From Stygiolobus azoricus (GTDB taxonomy: Archaea > Thermoproteota > Thermoprotei_A > Sulfolobales > Sulfolobaceae): 64,000 nt of DNA. The notes under the pieces were generated by a model. It was not told the origin of the DNA and did not search any database. It saw nothing but the letters and a program-made list of their open reading frames with translations. The stretch lies in assembly GCF_009729035.1 (NCBI RefSeq), contig NZ_CP045483.1, forward strand, positions 1,510,001 to 1,574,000, read 5' to 3'. Made by a program: the position numbers and the translations under genes. How positions within the stretch are numbered: position 1 is the first letter of the stretch; every line of letters starts with the position of its first letter. Positions 1-11,716 of the stretch are shown in pieces.

Positions 1-375
1 GAACAATACCAGATCATAATCCTCTTCCTCATGACTTAACGGGGTAGAGCCGTTCAACCTCAATACGGGTTTTATAAATGGAGTGAGTGTCTCTGGTCTC
101 TCTAGCATTCTTACCAAAACTTTCTCTATTGCGTTGGGTTTACGAACTGAAGTTATTATATCTGAGTATTTCACCCCGCTAGGGCATGCAAGCTCGCATC
201 TCCTGCAGAACATACAAGTGTTGAGACCTACACTGTCAATACCTAATTTCACGGCTGTAATCCTACCGCGTGGTGAATGAGTTTCTGACCTAGTTATTAC
301 GTAAGTAGGACAAGCCTCTAGACAGAACCCACAGTGCACACATTTAGAAAGTTCTTCTTTTAATCCCATTCCCAT
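1..375 (-). CDS. Glycolate/lactate oxidase iron-sulfur subunit (GlcF-like), partial
   Basis: This gene runs off the left edge, so only its N-terminal ~125 residues are visible. They hold two CxxCxxCxxxCP ferredoxin motifs, with cysteines at about 12/15/18/22 and 54/57/60/64, as in GlcF and LldF proteins. The predicted role is to carry electrons from the adjacent FAD subunit to a membrane or soluble acceptor during 2-hydroxyacid oxidation. Two in-frame ATGs (375 and 369) are possible starts. Both overlap the end of the upstream FAD-subunit gene, which implies co-transcription and coupled translation. The missing C-terminal half would show whether the usual CCG heterodisulfide-reductase domains are present. 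Confidence 0.8.
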   Translation of the reverse strand, partial: MGMGLKEELSKCVHCGFCLEACPTYVITRSETHSPRGRITAVKLGIDSVGLNTCMFCRRCELACPSGVKYSDIITSVRKPNAIEKVLVRMLERPETLTPFIKPVLRLNGSTPLSHEEEDYDLVLF

Positions 376-1736
376 AACACCTTTAACTCTCTTGAACTTA
401 CTTTACAATTACCGAACATCTTACAAGGATTGAACAAACCTTCCGGATCGAACGTCATTTTCAACCTCTTCATTACATCCAAGCTTATCTCGTCGTAATA
501 TACTTCGAGATACTTTACCTTCTCGATCCCTATTCCGTGTTCACCTGAAGGTACACCACCGTTATTTAACACTAGCTTTTCTATTTCATCGCTCGCTTTG
601 ACTGCCCTATAAAAGCTATCGAAGTCTTCCGGATTATAGGAAATTAGAGGGTGTAGATTACCGTCCCCTGCATGAAACACGTTAGCAATATAAACATTAT
701 ATTTCTTGGATATCTCCCTTATTTTTTCTAATGTTTCAGCTAAGTTACTTCTTAGCACGTTACAGTCCAGAGTTATATATGCGGGGGATATAGTTCCCAT
801 AGCAGGAAAAGCACCTTTCCTTGCATTCCAATACTTCGACTCGTCCTTAGTGTTTATTATTTCTCCTCTATTATTACTTATCACATATTTCACTCTACTC
901 TCTTCCTCGGCTACTTGCGAACCGTCAAGCTCTATTAATAGCAGTGCTTCGCTCTCTGGCAAACCTGCCTTATATCTGCTCTTTTCTATAGCTATAATCG
1001 AGTATCTGTCCATCATCTCTAAGGCTGAAGGTATTACACCGCTTCTGAATATCTCCACTATCGCATTCGCAGCATCCCTTAATGAGTTAAATGAAGCTAT
1101 TACAGTTTTTCTCTCCTTAGGTCGCACGAATAATCTAAGTCTAGCTCTAAGTATAGCTCCGAGCGTACCCTCTGCTCCTATAAATATACTACTCGGGTTG
1201 AGAAACGGTGAAGGCTTAAATTCCTCAACCTCACCATTCGGCAAAATTACCTTTAATCTTATTACACTGTTGTAAGTAGGGCCGTACTTAACAACATGAA
1301 TACCTCCCGAGTCATGCGATATGTTACCCCCGATGCTTGAAACTTGGTAACTTGCAGGATCTGGTGCGTAAAATAAGTGAGGAGGAGCGTTTTTAGTAAC
1401 CATGGCGTTAACTATACCCGGACCTACTTCTATTTCTAAGCCTTCTATACTGTATACTTTGTTAATCCTGCTTAAGCCTACAACTACTTCATCGCCATTA
1501 AGCGGAACTGTAGCTCCACTAAGACTGGTACCTGAACCTCTGACTATCACTTTCTTTCTCCGTGAAATTAACAACCTTATTACCTTAACGACCTCATCTT
1601 CGCTTCCCGGTAGAATAACAAGTTCTGGTTCTCCCTTAACAGCGGATAGACCATCAAAACCGTATAGCCTTTTTTCATCAGAAGAAATCACCCACTCCTC
1701 TCCTACGATCTGCTTTAGCTCCTCAATTAATTGCAC
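360..1736 (-). CDS. FAD-linked 2-hydroxyacid oxidase, GlcD-like subunit
   Basis: This 458-residue flavoprotein has the two-part GlcD architecture. The N-terminal PCMH-type FAD-binding domain covers roughly residues 35-215, with a GSGTSLSG motif and a GGNISHDSGG segment. The C-terminal FAD-oxidase domain carries the family motifs HAGDGNLHP and GEHGIGIEK near the end. Family members oxidise glycolate, D-lactate or related 2-hydroxyacids, and the real substrate is not readable here. The start is GTG at 1736, since no ATG is available before the conserved N-terminus. It lies head-to-head with the next flavoprotein gene across a 43-bp gap and overlaps the iron-sulfur subunit gene downstream. Confidence 0.88.
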   Translation of the reverse strand: MQLIEELKQIVGEEWVISSDEKRLYGFDGLSAVKGEPELVILPGSEDEVVKVIRLLISRRKKVIVRGSGTSLSGATVPLNGDEVVVGLSRINKVYSIEGLEIEVGPGIVNAMVTKNAPPHLFYAPDPASYQVSSIGGNISHDSGGIHVVKYGPTYNSVIRLKVILPNGEVEEFKPSPFLNPSSIFIGAEGTLGAILRARLRLFVRPKERKTVIASFNSLRDAANAIVEIFRSGVIPSALEMMDRYSIIAIEKSRYKAGLPESEALLLIELDGSQVAEEESRVKYVISNNRGEIINTKDESKYWNARKGAFPAMGTISPAYITLDCNVLRSNLAETLEKIREISKKYNVYIANVFHAGDGNLHPLISYNPEDFDSFYRAVKASDEIEKLVLNNGGVPSGEHGIGIEKVKYLEVYYDEISLDVMKRLKMTFDPEGLFNPCKMFGNCKVSSRELKVLWEWD

Positions 1737-1779
1737 AAGCTTAAATTGTTATTATGGTTTAAAATGTTTATACACAATC

Positions 1780-2749
1780 ATGGAATGTAAAGAATTGTTT
1801 GAACCTACAAGTTATGAAGAGATCTTAGAAATCGTAAGAAACGCTAATGATAGCGGTAAGAAAGTTCACATTCTGGGACTGGAAACTCATCACGTAGTCG
1901 AAAAACCATTCGAAATTTGTATATCCACTATAAGGTTAGACAAGATCTTAGAAAGTTCTACTTCTGACCTATACGTGTCTGTTCAAAGCGGGGTTAGGTT
2001 CAATGACCTTCAAGAACATCTGTCCAATAACAACTTGTTCTTTCCTGCATTTTACGAAGGTACTATCGGTGGTCTGATATCAACTAATTTACCCTCGCCG
2101 TTCTCCCTATGGTACCCTTATCCTAGAGACTTAATATTAGGGGCGAAAATAGTCACAGGTGACGGAAAATTAATAAAGAGCGGAGGAAAGACTACAAAGT
2201 TCTCTAGTGGTTACAAGATTTGGAAAGCTCTCTCGGGAGCATTAGGAACCTTGGGTATTTACCTAGAACTTTATATCAAAGTTTTACCTAAACCCGAGAA
2301 AATAATATCAGTAAAAGTCGACAGACCTGAAGATATTATACGAGAAAACCCATGGGGAATAATATCGTTTCTAGATTCTTCAAAGATCTCCACCTATGCA
2401 ATTTTTGCAGGATTTTCAAGTTATATTGAAAAGATCTCGAAAAACTCAGAAGTAATAGAAGGCATTTTACCAACGGATATGAAATGCGAAAGGATCTACG
2501 GGGTAGTTACAGCCAGAGGTGAAGAATTACAACTTTTAAAAAAATTCTCCTCTGGGATAGCGTTTTACGGAAGTGGATATGTTAGAACGTGTGACGAAAA
2601 AGCTCTTTCATTACGCAGCGAGGATTACACTGTAGTGATCGAAAAGGGGTGTAGAGATAGTGAGGATTGTTTGGGTTATTCCTATACCTCTCTAAGGTTA
2701 CTGAAAAATTCATTAGATCCAAATCACGTTTTATGTTCGGGTATAGCTT

Positions 2750-2760
<11 letters not shown>
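1780..2760 (+). CDS. FAD-binding oxidase subunit, GlcE-like
   Basis: This 326-residue protein starts at the ATG at 1780. It has a PCMH-type FAD-binding domain from about residue 10 to 175, including a GGLISTNLPSP segment and an ALSGALGTLGI segment, followed by a short C-terminal part. It lacks the long substrate domain of GlcD, as in GlcE subunits of three-part glycolate oxidase. It is divergent from the GlcD-like gene, so the complex would be expressed from two opposed promoters in a 43-bp spacer, where TTTAAAA at about 1758-1764 can serve as a TATA element. The assignment to the same complex is inferred from family and neighbourhood. Confidence 0.75.
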
Positions 2761-6028
<3,268 letters not shown>

Positions 6029-6155
6029 ATCATCTTATAGTCTCGATGTTCCAGAATATAAATAATTTTGTAAATCAAATTAAACAATTGTTGAAAAATA
6101 AAAATTCTTTAAATAATTCCATTTATCTCATGAGGAATAGATCAGTTAAAAGAAT

Positions 6156-6165
6156 GCTTTAAATA
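6156..6165 (+). promoter_or_regulatory. TATA box of the molybdenum hydroxylase gene
   Basis: GCTTTAAATA is centred about 26 bp before the ATG at 6187. This is the archaeal TATA spacing that makes the transcript start at or within a few bases of the start codon. No Shine-Dalgarno sequence is visible. Confidence 0.6.
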
Positions 6166-6186
6166 CATTAGCACGATTACTTACAC

Positions 6187-8280
6187 ATGAGACGAAACGA
6201 TGTATTAGATTTGCTTATAGGAAAAGGAAATTACGTAGACGATATACCGTATAAAGGTTATTTCGGTGTTTTCGTAAGGAGTCCATATCCCCATGCCCGA
6301 ATTCTCAAGATAGATGCTGAGGAAGTGGTAAGGAAAGGAGGGCTCGTATTTACTGCAAAAGATCTCTATTTTAATAAAGGCGAAAAAGAAGAGAATGAAG
6401 GCACTGCACTCTTGACTCTACCCTTGGCTTTCAAAAAAGTAAGATATGAAGGGGAGCCTATAGCACTTGTCATAGCTGAAGATCCTTATAAAGCACAAGA
6501 CCTTGCAGAGCTGGTTAGTATTGACTATGAAGTTTTACAACCGGTTTCTAGTGTAGAGGAAGCATTAAAGAACGAAGTACTGGTTTTCGAGGAGTTAAAG
6601 ACTAACGTGGTATACGAAAAGACTTTAGAATATGGTACTATTCCTTTTGGTGACAAGGAGTTAGATTTAGACCTTTATTGGTCTAGATCTTCGGGAAACC
6701 CTATAGAGACCTTTGGTGCAATAGTGTATCCTGACGGAACAGTTTACTCTAATGCTCAAGCTCCAAAATTTTTGGCCGAAGAGATTAGCAAAATTAGCGG
6801 AAGAAAAGTTAAACTAATCCCGGTCAGAGCAGGTGGTAGTTTTGGCTCAAAGTTTTCATTAGCACCTTACATTTCAGTACTTGTTCAGGCTTCGGCTAAA
6901 TTTAACGTACCTATAAAATGGATAGAGACCAGGAGTGAGCACTTAAAGGCATCTAACAGTTCAGGACCAGAAAGGACTTTCAAAATAAAAGTATACTACA
7001 AAGAGAACGGGTTAATAACGGGATTAGACTTTACCGTATTTGAAGACATAGGGGCTAGCTTATACAACGGACAAGCTTTCAAGCCTTCTGGTATTTTAGC
7101 TGGGCCTTACAAAATAAGAAACATCAGATACACTGCTAAACTTATAGCAACTAACAAAAATCCGCCGGGAGCATTTAGAGGAGCTGGAACTCCACCCCAC
7201 ACTTGGGCTTTAGAAAGAATAATGGACACATTAGCGGAAGAGCTTGGAATAAGCAAGAGCGAGATCAGAAAGAAGAACTTCATAGACAATTTCCCATATG
7301 AGGCTCCTTATACCTTATATGACTCAGGAGATCCGAATAGACTGCTATCTTTAGCCCTCGAAAGAACTGACTTATGGAACTTAAGAGAGAAGGGTTACGG
7401 TATTGGGTTGGCTTGTTCTACCGATCCCAGCACTCCATCAGGAACAGAAGGTGTTAAGATAGAGGTCAGAAACGGTAAAGTAGTTGTAAAAGTCGGTTAC
7501 AGTCCGGAAGGACAAGGGAACGAACATACGGCTGTAAAGCTAGTCTCACAGTTTTTAGGTATACCAGAAGAACTAGTTACAGTGGAAACAATTGACAGTG
7601 ACTCCTCTCCCCCTTCATTTGGCCCCGGAGGAAGCAGAATGGCAGTCTTTATGGCAGGTGCAATAAAAGGCGCTGTTGAAGAGCTGGTAAAGGTTATCTC
7701 CCAAAGGATAAGGAGGGAGTACGGAGAAGAAGTCGAGTTCTCTAATGGTTACTTCATTGCTAAAAACGGAGATAAGTTCCACATTTCTAAGTTTGAGGGC
7801 ACAGAAGTAACATACACATTTAATCACCAAGGGAAGTACAGATTTACGGCTTATCCTTTTGCATGTGATATAGCTGTTGTTAAAGTGGATAGAGAAACTG
7901 GACTCATTAAACCAGTAAAGCTAGTAGTGTATATAGATCCGGGTACTCCTATTGACGAAGAGTTAGTTAAAGAGCAAGTAATAGGAGGTTCTGCTATTGG
8001 GGTTTCGCTTGCGTTATATGAGGCATACAAGTACGGAAAACAAGGTGAATTACTCACTACTTCATTAATAGATTACGGGCTTCCGTCAGCGTTAGATTTG
8101 CCAGAATTTGAGATTAATATAGTTCCAACACCATCACCTTATACTCCGTTAGGTGCAAAAGGTGTAGGAGAGATCCCAGTGGGAGTAGCAGCTGCTGCAA
8201 TTACGAGTGCAGTTGAAGACCTAACAGGCAAGAAAATAAGAAGTGTACCTATTGATAAGGAAATTCTATATACCGGGTAA
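6187..8280 (+). CDS. Molybdopterin-binding aldehyde oxidase/xanthine dehydrogenase-type large subunit (orphan)
   Basis: This 697-residue protein is a molybdenum hydroxylase large subunit of the CoxL/CutA/xanthine dehydrogenase superfamily. It has an N-terminal a/b hammerhead domain (about 1-120) and Moco-binding domains carrying GGSFGSKFS, FRGAGTPPH (about 329-337) and the catalytic glutamate in KGVGE (about E662). It lacks the AYxCSFR loop of true CO dehydrogenases, so an aldehyde or N-heterocycle hydroxylase is likelier. The usual FAD (M) and 2Fe-2S (S) subunit genes are not adjacent. The protein may share subunits encoded elsewhere, such as those of glyceraldehyde oxidoreductase. The gene is leaderless and overlaps the convergent next gene by 15 bases. 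Confidence 0.85.
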   Translation: MRRNDVLDLLIGKGNYVDDIPYKGYFGVFVRSPYPHARILKIDAEEVVRKGGLVFTAKDLYFNKGEKEENEGTALLTLPLAFKKVRYEGEPIALVIAEDPYKAQDLAELVSIDYEVLQPVSSVEEALKNEVLVFEELKTNVVYEKTLEYGTIPFGDKELDLDLYWSRSSGNPIETFGAIVYPDGTVYSNAQAPKFLAEEISKISGRKVKLIPVRAGGSFGSKFSLAPYISVLVQASAKFNVPIKWIETRSEHLKASNSSGPERTFKIKVYYKENGLITGLDFTVFEDIGASLYNGQAFKPSGILAGPYKIRNIRYTAKLIATNKNPPGAFRGAGTPPHTWALERIMDTLAEELGISKSEIRKKNFIDNFPYEAPYTLYDSGDPNRLLSLALERTDLWNLREKGYGIGLACSTDPSTPSGTEGVKIEVRNGKVVVKVGYSPEGQGNEHTAVKLVSQFLGIPEELVTVETIDSDSSPPSFGPGGSRMAVFMAGAIKGAVEELVKVISQRIRREYGEEVEFSNGYFIAKNGDKFHISKFEGTEVTYTFNHQGKYRFTAYPFACDIAVVKVDRETGLIKPVKLVVYIDPGTPIDEELVKEQVIGGSAIGVSLALYEAYKYGKQGELLTTSLIDYGLPSALDLPEFEINIVPTPSPYTPLGAKGVGEIPVGVAAAAITSAVEDLTGKKIRSVPIDKEILYTG

Positions 8281-9105
8281 TTTGTAAATGATACCGTTTA
8301 TTATAGATTCTATTTCAAGTTTTTTACCAGCCTTGTAATCGTAGAATAGTTCAGCCTTACTCAGAGGATCGATCGTATCCCCATTAATCACCTCTTCCTT
8401 ACTTGCCTTTCCTGATATGATTTCATATTCTAGGTTTTCTCCATTACGTGTAATTCTCACTCTATTAATCCACGGATATACGTTGTTTGCAATTACTGCT
8501 GCGAGGAGATATGTATCTAAGGTTGGGGCTAGAGTCACAATCACTTGCTCCTTAGACTGAAGAACTTCAGAAGTATTACGAAAATCAGTAAATATGTTTC
8601 TCTTCCTTTCATAATTAATCACTACTCCATTTTCGAACTCAACTATTATGTCGTCCTCGTTCTGAGTGTTTATTTTCTGTTCAAGTTCACTAAAGGTAGT
8701 ATGGGGCATAAAGGTGAATCTAACTTTACCTCTGAGGATTATAGCTCTAGGTGGAACCCAATTATTCCTAACGATTGTGACTTCAACATTATCTATTGGG
8801 ACTGCATAATAAATGTATTGAATATATTTTTTGTTTATGATTTTATCTTTTACACTTGCTAGCTTTTGGTCTTCTTCAACTAGAGTTTTAACTGCGTCTT
8901 GAATAAACCTTTCCCTATTGAATTTATTTTCCTGAAATAATTTACCGAGTTTATTATCTAATTTTTTGATTAAATTTCGCAACAATTTATCCTCAAGATA
9001 AAATGTAATAATTGGCTGTAAATCTAATTTATTTGAAAATTCAATAGTTTTCTCAACTAAATTTTTAATTTCATTTTTTGAGCTTAAAACACTTAATGAT
9101 TTCAC
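8266..9105 (-). CDS. Hypothetical protein, 279 residues
   Basis: I do not recognise this protein. The first ~85 residues are lysine-rich and predicted helical, and the rest is mainly beta with charged loops. It has no membrane helices, signal peptide, cysteines or recognisable catalytic motif. The start is a GTG at 9105, about 25 bp from an AATATATTATT TATA region at 9127-9137. It is divergent from the secreted-protein gene at 9220, and the two share an upstream region with four TGAAACAC-like repeats. Its 3' end overlaps the molybdenum hydroxylase gene by 15 bases. Codon use resembles its neighbours but is somewhat more AT-rich. Confidence 0.7.
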   Translation of the reverse strand: MKSLSVLSSKNEIKNLVEKTIEFSNKLDLQPIITFYLEDKLLRNLIKKLDNKLGKLFQENKFNRERFIQDAVKTLVEEDQKLASVKDKIINKKYIQYIYYAVPIDNVEVTIVRNNWVPPRAIILRGKVRFTFMPHTTFSELEQKINTQNEDDIIVEFENGVVINYERKRNIFTDFRNTSEVLQSKEQVIVTLAPTLDTYLLAAVIANNVYPWINRVRITRNGENLEYEIISGKASKEEVINGDTIDPLSKAELFYDYKAGKKLEIESIINGIIYKLPGI

Positions 9106-9145
9106 ACCAAACTCTCATAGTGGAAAAATATATTATTTCTGTATC

Positions 9146-9199
9146 TGAAACACTATGAAACACTTTTTAACCTATGAAACCCTAATAAGGGTGAAACAC
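9146..9199. repeat. Four TGAAACAC-like direct repeats, candidate operator
   Basis: TGAAACAC occurs at 9146, 9156 and 9192, with a one-mismatch copy TGAAACCC at 9175. The spacings of 10, 19 and 17 bp put several copies on similar helical faces. All lie in the 114-bp divergent region between the genes starting at 9105 (-) and 9220 (+), just upstream of the minus-strand TATA region. This suggests a binding site for a shared regulator. Confidence 0.45.
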
Positions 9200-9219
9200 G
9201 AAGTAATTTGTGACCAAAA

Positions 9220-9720
9220 ATGAAATCACTACCCCTCTTGCTACTAATAGTGTCAAGTGTCGCAGCGACTGGTGTAATGATAGCTGGAATGCATGGCTAC
9301 GGACCGCTAGGATATATATCGTATAATGTAATACAAACTAATAATAATAGTACTGAAATAATTCCTGCATACATAAATCTAGGCAATATAACAGCCGGTG
9401 AAACGGGAACAGTATCTGCAAATGCTACTCTTGTAATCTCATCTAATGGAACTTATGAAATAAAACTATTACACACAGAAAAACTGTCTAAAGTGTTCTC
9501 TTCTTTCAACGTAACGATATCCATCGGAAAAACTACATTAACTTTAACTTTAGATCATGACGAACAGGAACTCAACTTAACTACCGGTAAGTATAATGTA
9601 GTAATAACGATACATTACAAAGTGAGCGATAACCCACATGGAGACTTGAGTGTAAATAACGAGCCCCTATTAATAATTCATCCTTATGGAGACCACGAGA
9701 ATTCAGAGGACAATTCGTAA
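9220..9720 (+). CDS. Secreted, sequon-rich protein of unknown function
   Basis: This 166-residue protein begins with a classical signal peptide: MKSLPLLLLIVSS followed by a hydrophobic alanine/valine stretch to about residue 22. The rest is beta-rich and contains at least seven N-x-S/T sequons (NNS, NST, NIT, NAT, NGT, NVT, NLT), so it is probably an N-glycosylated exported protein. The tail is acidic (DHENSEDNS) with no anchor helix. It resembles the small extracellular beta-sandwich proteins common in Sulfolobales, but I cannot assign a family. The glycan genes at 54-61 kb would act on such proteins. Confidence 0.7.
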   Translation: MKSLPLLLLIVSSVAATGVMIAGMHGYGPLGYISYNVIQTNNNSTEIIPAYINLGNITAGETGTVSANATLVISSNGTYEIKLLHTEKLSKVFSSFNVTISIGKTTLTLTLDHDEQELNLTTGKYNVVITIHYKVSDNPHGDLSVNNEPLLIIHPYGDHENSEDNS

Positions 9721-9823
9721 TCAACTGATAACTCTTTAGACACCTCCACTGAAAATAGTTGGTAAATCAATTAAATCCTTAATAATTTTTTAATTTATTT
9801 TTAATGATTATTTCTCTAGAAAT

Positions 9824-10537
9824 TCAAATTTCGTTTATTTCAAAATTGGAGTACTCCTTTAGTCTATTTACTCTTAAATCCATATAATGAAGCGGGTTTA
9901 TATCAACTACCAAGAAGTTTTCAGAAGATCCCATCTCTACAACTTTTTCAGCGTATACATATTTACCCTTTTTCACGGGAACATATACTACACTTTTACC
10001 TGGGTATTCTGGCAACTGTAAAGCGTTGGCGTTGACAATTGCTAACCTATTTTCGAGTACCCTAACTCTCAGATAATCCCTCCAAAGTTCCAATCCATCC
10101 TGAGGAATCTTCGATGGAATTAGTACTACTTCAACACCCTTTACGAACATCTGCCTTATTACCTCAGGAAAGTCAACATCGTAGCATATGACTATACCTA
10201 TTTTTACACTCCTATATGTAAATATAATTGTTGAAGACCCAGGAAAAAGTCTGTTTTTTTCGTCTTCATAAAGGTGTATCTTTTTAGCTATTCCTTTTAC
10301 TTCCCCGTTCGGGTCTATGACCGGTGAAACAACTGAGACACCGTCTTCTACGGCTCCAGGTATTACATAAGAGGTGTACTTTTTAGCAAGGCGTTGGAAA
10401 TCCACTAAAGGTACATCGTCTAAGTGCTTAGTCCATTTCTCAGGTAACAACACTATTTCCGCTCCCGCCTTCAGTGCTTCCTCAGTAAGTTGTACTGCTG
10501 AGAAAGTGCTAGTAGGCTGAACTATTGCAAATTTCAA
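9824..10537 (-). CDS. Carbon-nitrogen hydrolase (nitrilase superfamily amidase)
   Basis: This 237-residue enzyme has the Glu-Lys-Cys triad of the nitrilase superfamily: E33 in LLPEKW, K86 in KKIHLYEDE and C118 in VICYDVDFPE. Family members hydrolyse amides or carbamoyl groups, and the substrate here is unknown. The start is TTG at 10537, giving the typical N-terminus MKFAIVQ. The TTGA there overlaps the TGA stop of the CBS-domain gene by 4 bases, so the two are coupled. The pairing with a ribosome- or nucleotide-sensing CBS protein is suggestive but unexplained. Confidence 0.85.
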   Translation of the reverse strand: MKFAIVQPTSTFSAVQLTEEALKAGAEIVLLPEKWTKHLDDVPLVDFQRLAKKYTSYVIPGAVEDGVSVVSPVIDPNGEVKGIAKKIHLYEDEKNRLFPGSSTIIFTYRSVKIGIVICYDVDFPEVIRQMFVKGVEVVLIPSKIPQDGLELWRDYLRVRVLENRLAIVNANALQLPEYPGKSVVYVPVKKGKYVYAEKVVEMGSSENFLVVDINPLHYMDLRVNRLKEYSNFEINEI

Positions 10538-11664
10538 CTCTCCTCTGCCTTTTGTTTCCTTCTAGTGGTCTCCATTTTTCTTAATTCCTTCTGTACTCTT
10601 TCTTCTAACCTTTCAACTGCTTTTCTTACGGCAGTTACTGGATCCCAATCACTGTCCTTAGTTACGAAGTCGCCTACTTTTGTTACAGCTCTGGCTGTTA
10701 CTTGATATAGCTTCTTACCCTCGCTCTTGGACTCCTCTTTAAACGTCACTTTAAAGTTTATAATGTCCGTAAGTTTCTCTAATCTCGAAAGGTACCTCTC
10801 TAATATACCATCTATGAGAGCTTTCATATTCCCTTGTTTTAATTCACTTGTCAATCTTGCCTCAATAGGTATTTCCATCTGATACTTTTTAGCGATGATG
10901 GTTATTGCGTCAATACCACTAAACATACCTACTAAATATTCCCCCTCTAAGACCGGCGTTCCAGATATCTTCTTAGACAACATTGTCTCTACAGCCTTTT
11001 CTACACTATCGTCACCTTTTGCGGTTATAACTGGATAATTCATTATCTCCTTTACGGGTAATGACATCAACCTCTCTTCCTCTGTAAGGATTGAGGATTT
11101 TTTCTTACCCCCACTACTATAAAGCCTATCTACAATATCCCTAGCAGAGATGATTCCAGAAACTTTCTTTTCTTCCATTATTGGTAACTTCGTTATGTTG
11201 TTATTACTCATGAGCCATCTAGCTCTTGCTACCGAATCTTCAGCATTAACAGTTATAACTGGTGAGTTCATGTATTCCCTAACCTTTGCTTTTGCAAATT
11301 CACCACTACTTAAGAAATATGAAAGTAATCTCTCCCTAGTGATTATACCCACTAATCTTTTCTTATCATCAACAACTGGAATAGCCCTAGCCTTAGCCGT
11401 GTAGAACTTAGCCACTACTTTCTGAATATCGTCTTTTTCGCTTACCGAAAGCAAAGGGCTCATAAGGTTTATTACTTTAGACTCGGGACTGATCCTTTTT
11501 CTCAGCAGATCATTATAACTTAAAATCCCCACGACTTCTTTTTCTTTAATTACGGGTACTACCCACTGATTATTTTCCCTCATCTTGCTTACTATTTCCC
11601 TTATCCTATCGTTGTAAGTTGCTATTACCTTTGATTCCTCGATTAATTCTTTTATACTCATCAT
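10534..11664 (-). CDS. Four-CBS protein with C-terminal S30AE/HPF-like domain
   Basis: Starting at ATG 11664, this 376-residue protein has four CBS domains at about 8-55, 65-117, 128-180 and 203-258, which form two adenine-nucleotide-binding Bateman modules. The C-terminal region, about 268-365, ends in DPVTAVRKAVERLEERVQKE. This resembles the last helix signature of the S30AE/hibernation-promoting factor fold. The protein may therefore couple cellular energy state to ribosome binding, which is an inference from domains. Upstream in-frame codons exist to 11724, but they overlap the divergent gene, and the TATA at 11688-11693 lies 26 bp from the chosen start. Confidence 0.82.
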   Translation of the reverse strand: MMSIKELIEESKVIATYNDRIREIVSKMRENNQWVVPVIKEKEVVGILSYNDLLRKRISPESKVINLMSPLLSVSEKDDIQKVVAKFYTAKARAIPVVDDKKRLVGIITRERLLSYFLSSGEFAKAKVREYMNSPVITVNAEDSVARARWLMSNNNITKLPIMEEKKVSGIISARDIVDRLYSSGGKKKSSILTEEERLMSLPVKEIMNYPVITAKGDDSVEKAVETMLSKKISGTPVLEGEYLVGMFSGIDAITIIAKKYQMEIPIEARLTSELKQGNMKALIDGILERYLSRLEKLTDIINFKVTFKEESKSEGKKLYQVTARAVTKVGDFVTKDSDWDPVTAVRKAVERLEERVQKELRKMETTRRKQKAEES

Positions 11665-11687
11665 GGGAAAAAATCCAGTTTTACACT

Positions 11688-11693
11688 TATATA
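11688..11693. promoter_or_regulatory. Shared bidirectional TATA box
   Basis: A single TATATA hexamer lies exactly midway between two divergent start codons. Its centre (11690.5) is 26.5 bp from the A of the minus-strand ATG (11664) and 26.5 bp from the A of the plus-strand ATG (11717). Each distance is the archaeal TATA-to-start optimum, so both transcripts would be leaderless and would compete for one TBP site. Confidence 0.6.
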
Positions 11694-11716
11694 GTTTTTC
11701 GACGTAGATAATTGTA

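Noticed and set aside
706-1275. Long open frame antisense to the GlcD-like gene (189 codons)
   Set aside because: It is a shadow of the GlcD frame, with a low-complexity hydrophobic product, no promoter and no family features.
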